Position numbers and translations under genes: made by a program. Positions 34,201-42,683 of a DNA stretch of 64,000 nucleotides are shown here, one piece after another. Position 1 is the first letter of the stretch; each line of letters begins with the position of its first letter. The notes beneath the pieces are model-generated. The model had not been told where the DNA came from. It did not search any database and saw nothing but the letters and a program-made list of their open reading frames with translations. This stretch comes from Ditylenchus dipsaci (taxonomy: Eukaryota; Nematoda; Chromadorea; Rhabditida; Anguinidae): the NCBI GenBank assembly GCA_004194705.1, contig SADC01000105.1:124001-188000 (forward strand), written 5' to 3'.

Positions 34201-36503
34201 GAAGAGTTTGAAGCAAGAAGAGAAGCATATAAAGCAGCTGCAGCCCAGCATAGGGGCAATGGTGCTGTCCCCCTACCTGCTGATTTCACTCTAGCTCACC
34301 GAAAACCGTCTCCTTCCAAAGTAAAAACTAAGCCATATGGATTCTCTACAGATTTCCCTCCTAAGCCAAACCCGGAACAAGTGCAGTGCTAAGTTTTGAG
34401 GAGTGGGTAAAGAAAAACAAGAAAAACGAGCTGACATTTGATGAATATGCTAAACAGAAAACGGGAGGAGGTAAACTAAATACCAGAAAAAGGTACTTTG
34501 GAAGCAAAGCTACGTCTTGGGAGGACATTCAATTGGGTCGAGAATACGATGTCAACAAAAGAAAGAAGCGAGAGGACGAGGCAATTACAGACGCCAGAGA
34601 CCTAGCACACAAAATATACCGCAGCGAACGTAGCAAGCGGTTTGAAAACGACTTCCAGCAGATGTGGGTATGTAGTTTGCTGAAATTTATTTTGCTAATA
34701 TCTCTGCTTCCTAATTTAAAATTTGTGGGTGTGGGCTTTTTCGAACTTCTGATAATCAAGTAGCTATTTTTAATGCGAGAGGTTTTATTTTTGTTCTAAA
34801 TAAATTATCTGTTAAAATCAAAACTTTCAATTTTATGCTTACCGTATTTACATTAATATGCGACATGCCAAATTATATTTCAATCAACGAAAAACCCGAA
34901 AATTTCAAGGTCAAGAGACTATTAAAATAAATAAACCCTTTCGGGGGCGCAGGGGAAAAAAGAAAGAAAACTCTTTTTGTCCAACTTCAGTGACTAAAAT
35001 GGTGTAGAATACCCTTATTAATGGTATTTCTATCTTTTTCTGGTGTCTGCATACCACTCCAATTATGTTTAGCTTGGTCCCGCAAGGGAAAAAGTCGAAC
35101 TTTGGTCGAATTTATTTTTGTCAAAAATGACTTTCCCGTATAAAAAACATGTTTTACGTCTGTTAGAGCAACCAAATCGTCGAAAAAAACATCATTTCGA
35201 GGCCTTTTTGAGAGGGTTCGGAATACTAAAATTATTCATTCACAGCCATAATCCTTCCATTTTTGTAACTTAATTTTTTTTGAATAAGCAATAATATAAT
35301 AGAAACACCGTGATCTAAATTGAAATCACCTGTGTAACTTTAATCTTTAGAATACTTTCAGCTTCTGTCTCCTGATACTACCAGAATGTGGTGCTCTTAC
35401 CACATTTGTCGCGCTCAGTGTGCTGTTTCAAGCGCAACCAAATGTGATGGTGAAGATGAACAGGTGCGCCAAGTACATATTGCCTGCGCAGTGTGAGTGA
35501 ACAATAACAAATAGCAATAAAAATAAAATTGTTGAAATTTCAGCAGCAGCGAAATAACTGACAAGAATGCACCTCTGTACACTATTGCAGAAGCAGGCAA
35601 AGAAAGCTGCAAAGAGAGTGGATGTCCAGGTTTAAACATTTCGGAACTTTGATGCCCCCTCCATACTCGGATTAAAAAAAACCCCAAAATCACCTACCAA
35701 AATCATTTTTTCATCTCAACACGATAAAAAAACATTTCTCAACACTTTTTGATTAAAAAAATTTGAATTTTCTCAAAAATATTTGCATCATACCTTTTAG
35801 GGATAAATGCCCTTTTAAGGTATTTTAGGGTCATTTTTGGGCGATTTATCAAACTTTTCTCGCTGAAGTTGGGCAAAAAGACTCTCTTAATGCATTGACA
35901 ATCTAAGTCTTGCTCGGATTTGTGTGTCTGTGCGCGCGTCTCTAACCCATCAAGCCTTCTGCGGCTCCTTTGGGATTTGGAGTTGAGATGCGCACACCCA
36001 CATACCTTAGACACAAATCACTCGAAAGTGACTTCGGAATTACAAAAAAATATATGCTTACCGAAGTTTCTATATGCGGTAGGCCCCAGAGATTGAAAAA
36101 ACGTGTCCGAAATCTATTAACTCTAACTTTATTTGATTTAAAAAGGCTAAAATTGGGTAAAAAGTACCCTAAAATGACCATCTACCCCTAGAGAATAGGA
36201 GTCAATTTTTTTGAAAAAATTAAAATTTTTTTTATTCAGAAAGTGTTAGAAAAGAAGAAAAAGAAAAAGTGAGTTCGGGAAGTGATTCTAGGTTGCTTTT
36301 CATAAAATCCGAGTGTGTGTGGGGTGACTGTAAAAGTGCTAAGATTTTAATTATAACGTTTACTAGTTTTAAAATTATTTATCTCAGCAACTTCCACAAC
36401 CAAAACAGACGATTTTCAATGTGATGAAGCTACACTACTGTGTGCACAAGAGCCAATACCTATAGGCATAACACAGAAAGTTAAAAACTTCTTTGCAGCC
36501 TAG
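31253..36503 (+). CDS. Charged coiled-coil protein, family not recognised
   Basis: Exons: 31253-31438, 32939-33542, 34128-34667, 35362-35492, 35544-35629, 36388-36503 (stop TAG at 36501). The first coding exon was not found; 31253 starts after a TGTCAAG acceptor without an ATG. The second exon encodes an acidic region and a heptad-like helix (MEQLKQVIVDKDAEIKRLSE, then KKDAKIKKLNEALKEMAKAL). The third is Arg/Lys-rich with two similar short words, LTFEEFEARRE and LSFEEWVKKN. The last three exons hold a Cys-rich tail (WCSYHICRAQC, HIAC, SCKESGC). The join into these is in phase, but they could be a separate gene. Frames break near 33077 and near 34384; one added base in each keeps all exon phases consistent. 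No enzyme motif is visible; a scaffold or nuclear role would be a guess. A polyA signal AATAAA lies at about 36567. Confidence 0.6.
31538..32442. mobile_element. 0.9 kb palindrome with poly-C/poly-G ends, inside an intron
   Basis: It begins ACTATAGAATC and 11 C; it ends 9 G and ATTCTATAGT. Arms of over 250 bp pair (GCTAGCGAAAAATTTACTTT against AAAGTAAATTTTTCGCTAGC type sequence, then TTTCCGTGCCTATTCAGAGC against its complement). The centre is the GCGCATCTC core shared with the 12.2 kb element. It lies wholly in the intron between 31438 and 32939 of the coiled-coil gene. Confidence 0.75.
32570..32830. mobile_element. MITE with CGTATTCTCT ends
   Basis: The left ACGTATTCTCTTTAATATAC pairs with the right CTATTAGAGAGAATACGGTA, with a TACGCCCCAACCC / GCAGGGGTC pair just inside. 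Also inside are inverted GTGTTTTTGACC-like segments and a run of nine G near 32738. Same end type as the elements at 19.34 and 21.10 kb. Confidence 0.55.
33808..33966. mobile_element. Small MITE, CACTAGTAAAGAAT ends
   Basis: GGGCACTAGTAAAGAATCCT at the left and AAGAATTCTTTACTAGTGCC at the right are inverted. The pairing runs through TTGTCCAAAATATGCCTTG and the CCCCCTGTTGTTTTT segment to a short loop. Located in the intron between exons ending 33542 and starting 34128 of the coiled-coil gene. Confidence 0.7.
35720..36235. mobile_element. GCGCATCTC-core palindrome in the last long intron of the coiled-coil gene
   Basis: The arms TAAAAAAACATTTCTCAACA and AAAAAATTTGAATTTTCTCA pair loosely with sequence near 36200-36235. 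TGCCCTTTTAAGGTATTTTA pairs with CTAAAATTGGGTAAAAAGTA only in part. The centre TTGAGATGCGCACACCCACA, then TACCTTAGACAC, is the shared core in reverse orientation. Confidence 0.6.
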
Positions 36504-36779
36504 TTTGTAACGTTCAGTATCTTTTTTCTGCAATTTGCATACAAGTTTTTATGATAGGTGCATGTAAATAAAAATAAATACGAAATATTTTTAAATTTGT
36601 GAAAATAAGATTTCGGCGCTACTTGCATATATATCCCCTCCAGCCCCCCCCCCCCCGAATCAACTTTATTTTAAATGTTCCCAAACACCCTATATCGACC
36701 TGAAATCGCCTCAGAAGCTCAAAATAGACATTATTTTTGAGTTCTGATCAATAAAAGATTGAGTTTTGGGACCACCCAA

Positions 36780-37395
36780 AAGCACCCATTTTAACCAATT
36801 TTGAAGGGATTTGGGGCCGTATTAAGGTGGAAATGGACTAAAAGGGACCAATTTTGAACAAAAAGAAAAATGCTGAACATAGTTTCGAATACTGGGGCCT
36901 ACCGCATAAATAAACTCTGGTATGCATGCTTTTTCATACATCCATAGTCGCTTTCGAGTAGGGTTGTTGAAATAGCCGGCTATTTATTTTTCGGCTATTT
37001 AGCCGGCTATATGGCCGGCTAAATAGCCGAAAATCGGCTATTTATAAAAAATTAATGCTCAATTTCTTTCAAATTTTCTTATATTTTATAATTTTTTTCT
37101 AGTTCTTTTAAAAATAGCTCATTATTTAAATAGCGGCTATTTACCGGCTGTTTTGCCAGCTATTTTCGGCTATTTAGCGGCTAAATAGCCGGCTAAATAG
37201 CCGGCTATTTAACCGTTGAACAACTCTACTTTCGAGTGATTTATGTCTACGGTATGTGGGAATCCACCCCAAGCAACCAAGCCCCCTGCGGTTGGCTAGA
37301 GATGCGCGCACTTACTTACCTCAGACATAATTCCGAGCACGACTCTTGATCAAAAATCAATTTAGAGGCTGTTTTTGTCAAGTCCCATGTTGAAA
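36780..37395. mobile_element. GCGCATCTC-core element split by a GCCGGCTA array
   Basis: The left half runs to TCGCTTTCGA at about 36958 and the right half resumes with TTTCGAGTGATTTATGTCTA at about 37230. In intact copies these are continuous (GTCACTTTCGAGTGATTTG). The interruption, 36959-37229, begins GTAGGGTTGTTGAAATAGCC and ends GTTGAACAACTCTAC. It is filled with AGCCGGCTA palindromes and flanked by TTTCGA on both sides, a probable target duplication. This is a clear nested insertion. Confidence 0.75.
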
Positions 37396-37399
37396 AACT

Positions 37400-38480
37400 T
37401 GGTTTGGGGGGAAAACTTTTTATATGCAAGGAGCGTCAAGATTTCTCATATCATCATCAAAGAGAAATTACAGGCCCCACTTTTCAGTGAAAAAAGTTCA
37501 ACAAACCAGACATTATTTGATCAACAAACAATAAAATATCATCTTGTTAACATGGAAGGTAGGGGAGTCAAGTTTTATTTACTCTAGTGTAATTTTTCGG
37601 ATAGCTCAACTTCCTGGAAGGTCCCTGAACTGCCTCGATTTTGCGTTAACTATAAACCTCCGTTTTGAAACCCGCTTTGCGTTAACGGGTTTCTTAACTC
37701 TTCGTTTCAACTTCCGAGTTGGTATACAGCAACTCATACCTGCGCTTTTTTTTTTTTTTGTATAAAAATGATTGACATATTTCAACCTCATGTTTATGTT
37801 CTACGATTACTTAAAATTTACATTGAAAATTCAAAAAATCGAAAACGTATAATGGTGGGTTGAATTCGTGACCTTGGAAAAATCATTTTATGTAGAATCC
37901 TGTGACGAAAAACGTTACCACTGCGCCGTACAAAAACGTCTAAAAAGCAAAACGGAACTTTTTTAACTTTTTACTTGAACTCACTGAAAATAGGTAAAAT
38001 TTTGGGTCGATGTGGAGGTCTTTATGTATTTCGGAAGTCCCCTAGGTAAAATCTTGGGCTTATGCTGAGGCAAGGGTAGGCCAGCGAATGTTAGAACGTA
38101 CTTAATAATGTTTTATTAGTTTTTTGTAGTAAAGGAAACACATTAGAGTCTGTCCTAACATACGCTGGCCTACCATTGCCTAAGCCTAGGGGTCCCCCGT
38201 AGTACATAATGCCATCTTTGGGTGCAAAATCAAAAATACTAAATCCGAAAAGCTCGTCGTAACTAAGAAAATTCGATAAAAGGCTTCGCGAAATATTCAC
38301 TCTGCCTCAATATATAGACCTTCAAAGTCAGGAGGACAAAGGGAGGAGGGTTCTCTATTAGAGAAGAGAACTATTAAATTTACTCTATTAAATTATTCTT
38401 GGTTTTTAGATACGATACTTATAGATAAGATAATGTTACGAATTAAAAAAAAACATAGTGATATTTTGTAGTCCTTTCAT
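37400..38480. other. No recognised gene; one MITE at 38063-38192
   Basis: The MITE has GTAGGCCAGCGAATGTTAGA against TCCTAACATACGCTGGCCTA as inverted arms, extending to GAGGCAAGGG and CCATTGCCTAAGC. Open frames near 37375-37765 show no family signal. A run of 13 T lies at 37748-37760. Confidence 0.55.
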
Positions 38481-38499
38481 TATTTAATAGCATTACAAA

Positions 38500-41163
38500 A
38501 TGTCTTCTAACCGAGTTTTCGTTGGCCACTTAAATGAGTTCATAACTGATGCTGACTTAGCTCATTTCTTCCGTAGATGTGGCAAAATTATACAGGTCAT
38601 CCGTAGAGTTGACCATGCTTTTGTGGTATGTTCAAAAACTTTAAAAAAGTATCACATTATTATTCATTTGCAGGATTTCGAGGATATGAAGGGAGCAGAT
38701 GTAGCTATTCGTGAGCTGCACAATACTGTTTTGTGTGGTTGTACAGTCACCGTCGAGCCTGCTATATTTAACAGAGGGGTTGAGCTGGCTGTGTCCAGCA
38801 ATGTCAACAAAAAGGCTGCTTATCCAGAACCCTCCAGGTCTCGCTGGGATAAAGAACCAACTCAACCTGTTTCTCAGCGAGATTTGTTCAATTCGTCTCG
38901 CTCTGTAATATACGTGTCTACCGTTCAACCAAGTTTGTAATTTTCGCTTATATTGGGCCTTTTAGGCTTTGTTATTTTAGGCGACCCGAATAGCAGCACA
39001 TTTGGTTGCAGAAGTCCACAGAAAACTGCTCCAACTATTAAGGTGGAAACTTGCTCACCAGTGCGGCCATCTACGGATACCGCCATACAGGGAGTGGAGC
39101 AAATAGGTTTCAATATTAATATCACCCTAAGCTTAATATCATTTTAGCTCAATATCACCCTAAGCTTCATGCTAATACAAACTTTCAGATGTTAACGTAA
39201 TTGAAAAATCTACTGCAGAGGTTGAAATAATCGGATTGTCTGAACTCGCAAAACGCTCGAAAGCTGCTTCACATCTTGTAATCGATCAAGCAGAAGATCC
39301 GCTTAAAGCAACCATCACTGACACGTGAGAAATTTTTTGTAAATAACATATTATTTGACATCGAGTGTTTAGACTTGCAAACAAATTTGAAATCCCAGAT
39401 TGCTTTAGTGATTGTGAACTTCTGGTCGAAGGAAAAGTATTGCATGCTAACAAAAGTGTAAGAATTTTTGTTTGGAAAATTGTTACACTTTTTAAAAATT
39501 TAAACGGTTCTTTTACGCAAATACAGTCGACTCTCATTTATCCAACACTCCCGAAAGTTCGTTTCCACCTACGATCAGACACTTTTTTACGTTTTTCGTT
39601 TTAAGAGTGCCCAATCTTTATGGCAATCTTGAAGGAGGGGTGAAAGTTGTTAAGGAGATAGTCTTGACACGAAAGGATTATCCCAAGTTTTGTGTTTTTT
39701 TAATGTGGTTTTCGAGTCATTTTTTGTGGACAACTCGGTGTTACGCTAGTTGACAAACTTGTACAGAATTAAAAGTTAGATAAGCATTATCAACATCAGA
39801 ATTTCAAAATTTTTGAAAAAATGCCCTGAAAATTTGAATGCAATAGAAGACTAATCAACCTTTTTCCCTTTTCCATTTCGATTTTGAGGACGTTTTTTGA
39901 AAGAATTTACAAATTATGACATTGATGATGCTAATGCAACTTTCAATTTTGCACAAGTTTCTCTGAGATCGCAACACTGAGTTGTGGACAAAATATGGCT
40001 CTAAAGCCACATTTCATAAGCACAAATCTTGAATTATTCCTTTTGTGTCGAGACTATCTCCTAAACAGCTTTCACCCCTCCTTTAAAAGATTTGACAAAA
40101 ATGATCGGCATGATGGGAATTCTTGCAATTTATAAGAAATTTGGCTGAAAAAGTGTAATATCCTAGGCAGGAACGAACTTAGGGGTGTCGGGTAAACGAA
40201 AGTTGACTTTATTTCAACATTTTTACATGTTTAGCTGTTGTCTATATACTCTGCCAAACTACACGCTTTGTTCAATTCGACAAAGTCAAACAAAATAACT
40301 TTGGGTCAAGATATTGGCTTAGAAGAAGTGCTCGTCATTTTAGACTTCATCTACCCATGCAACAAGCGAGTCACAGGTTTGTGAATATTTAATTAACATA
40401 GTTTGGCATGTAACATAACACGTCTGCGTATGTGCTATTTAGGGGGAAATTTTGGGGAACAGGAACTTTGGGATACTCAGGATGAGATTTGTCAAAAAAG
40501 AGACGTAATAACTGTAGAATTTTTTTATACTTAACGAGGACTTCTGTGGTTTTTTACGAGTGGGTGTATAGCAGTGCTTCCAACTCAAATTTTCAAAAAT
40601 CAGACAAATTTTGGAAAAAAATTAGATTTTGGGACTAAAAATCAGATTTTCAAGAATTCCTGGTGTTTAAAATCAACCAAGTTTCTTAAAAAATTAGATT
40701 TTGGCACTAAAATCAGATTTGTAAGAACTCCTGATTTCTTAAAGCAACTTTTCGGATTAATCAACTAAAATGGCAGCCCTGGTGTCCCAATAGTCAGAAA
40801 TGAAAAAATTTAAATTCAAATATTATATGCTGTAAGTTTAGCAGCTAATTTGGAATGTCTTCTAAAAATGGCTAACAAATTAGAAATACCAAGTGCCACG
40901 GAACGATGTGAACTGTTCTTGACAAGTGAATCCACTCTCAGTTTGACGAAAAAGCTCTACTTAGCCCAGCTATATGGTCTGCACAGCTTCAAGGTAGCTG
41001 TTCGAGAAAAAGAATGTGTAAATATATTATCTTACAGGTCAACTGCATAAACCAGTGCGACTCCATCAAAAAGCTCAGATTGTTGAAGATCGAAAAGGAA
41101 TATGAGTTCCTTGATGGCAACACTATGCGACTTTTGATTGAGAGCGCTACTGCTGAATTGTGA
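38500..41163 (+). CDS. RRM-BTB domain fusion protein
   Basis: Eight exons, 38500-38625, 38674-38932, 38981-39106, 39189-39324, 39373-39457, 40235-40376, 40842-40993 and 41038-41163, join with GT/AG borders and unbroken phase into 383 codons plus stop. Residues about 4-75 form an RRM: RNP2-like RVFVGHL, RNP1-like HAFVDFED split by intron 1, and the fourth strand CTVTVEP. A low-complexity linker rich in Ser, Pro and Val follows (about 80-240). From about residue 245 a BTB domain starts (FSDCELLVEGKVLHANKSLL), continues with VLVILDFIYP and LLKMANKLEIPSATERCELF, and ends in a BACK-like helical tail. The BTB part is of the type expanded in nematodes. RRM would bind RNA, and BTB would dimerise or recruit cullin-3 (family knowledge). 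ATTTAATAG ends 9 nt before the ATG, a likely trans-splice acceptor. An AATAAA lies at 41242. Confidence 0.88.
39522..40211. mobile_element. pogo/Tc1-like element in intron 5 of the RRM-BTB gene
   Basis: Starts TACAGTCGACTCTCATTTAT and ends GTAAACGAAAGTTGACTTTA. Next inside are CCCGAAAGTTCGTTTCCACC and GGCAGGAACGAACTTAGGGG, an inverted pair shared with the 17.8 kb element. The middle holds TTAAGGAGATAGTCTTGACA and its inverted partner near 40050; the same word recurs near 62747. No coding sequence. Confidence 0.7.
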
Positions 41164-42500
41164 ATTTAGAGATTTCTGCAAATATCATAAAAAATCTAAA
41201 TGTTTGGACCAACCTAAGAAAATATTATTTGCGAACCGTGGAATAAAATTACTTTTGCCAACACCTGAAGATTTATTTAACGTTTGTGAAATTAAATTCA
41301 TCATTGGTAAAAAATTCCATTGGAATTTGTACCACTTCTATTGAACCACTCTTAGTTATAAAGAACTATTAGAGTCCTTCCTCGCTGTATTATGTTTCTA
41401 GAATTTTTTTCAAGAACTTCCGTTCACTAGTAGAATCTTAAAAAAATTCGGCTAGTTACCTAAAAGAATCTGTTAACAAGTGGAATGATTTTAACTTAAT
41501 AATTTGAAAATTAAGAAAGGTGAAAAGGCAGCAGGTTGAAAAATGCTTGAGTTTTTTTACGAATTTTTATCAATTTTTAAAGAAGAACAGACTTTAGGGA
41601 AGGTATTTTGACAAGAAAATGGGATTTTTTAAAAGCCAGTTAACTATATTTTTCTTTTTAACCTCTTGAATTTTTCATATCAATGGTAATTATTATGAGT
41701 CCATCCGACAAAAACACATCAGATCGATATTTCAAAATTATTTTTTTTGTAAAAATTTGCCCTGTTCCAATCAACAGGAGTCCTGGTAGTTTTCGGAACT
41801 GTTTCAGAACTCATGTTTTTATCGGTGCTCTAATGGACATGATCATACACAAGTCTATACCCAAAATGACGCCAGGAAGCAGGGTTACAAATTGAGTGAA
41901 AAAATATCACTATGCTTGCAGAATTTATTTTCCGAATTTATTTTTCGTTCACAAATTTTTCAAGCACAGTAATATTCAACCTTATACTCAAAATGTTGAA
42001 GGTTGATCTGAAAAACTGAGAGTGGATCTGGACCAATGAAGATGAATCAGGTAGGATCAAGCGGCCTTCAATATTCCTTTTCCTTTCGTATACCCGCCAT
42101 ATAAAGGTTGGCGGTAAGGATGCATATGACACCAGAATTAAAAATCTTTTGAATAAAAAGTCCTCTCAAGACTTTTTTATGGGGAATTTACCGAGGGGCA
42201 ATTTACCTGAGGGCAATTTACCTGAGGGGCAATTTACCGAGGGACAATTTACTGAGGGGCAATTTACCGCCGCCCATTTCTAAATCATTGGCTTGTTAGA
42301 AAGCTGAGATCCAGAGCTACAAGATAATTGTAAAAAAAATTAAAATTAGTGAGATAATCGCCGAAAAAGGGCTTTTTTAATTGAGCAGAAAAAGAGCCTT
42401 TTGGGGCAGAAAAGGTACCATTTCGGGGTCGAAAATAATCACAACCTATATATATGTATGTGTAATTTTCTGTGTAATGTAACAAACAACAGTTTCAAGC
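41164..42500. other. Convergent intergenic region
   Basis: Lies between the RRM-BTB gene (+) and the vitellogenin gene (-). Contains the polyA signal AATAAA at 41242-41247 for the former. The short open frames look non-coding. A tandem array lies at 42180-42275. Confidence 0.5.
42180..42275. repeat. Tandem repeat GAGGGGCAATTTACC
   Basis: Six imperfect copies of a 15-16 bp unit, GAGGGGCAATTTACC with CTGAGGG, CGAGGG and ACAATTTACT variants, run head to tail. The copies are well conserved relative to other arrays in the window, so it is probably young. Confidence 0.85.
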
Positions 42501-42506
42501 ACCCAT

Positions 42507-42516
42507 TTTATTTATT
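42507..42516 (-). terminator. PolyA signals of the vitellogenin gene
   Basis: On the minus strand AATAAATAAA, two overlapping AATAAA hexamers, lies about 170 nt after the vitellogenin stop codon (42684-42686). It is the only canonical signal in a suitable place. Confidence 0.6.
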
Positions 42517-42683
42517 CTTTTCAACATTTCAATTACAATAGACTAGTAGTGAGCCCTAATGGCCTCCCGACTGTTGATGAACTAAAACTACTGGGATTAT
42601 GGAGTGGGGCAACAGTCAGGGAATGGGTACATAATTACACAAGGGTAGGAATTATAGGAGGATTATTGTTGGTGTTTCTTTCT

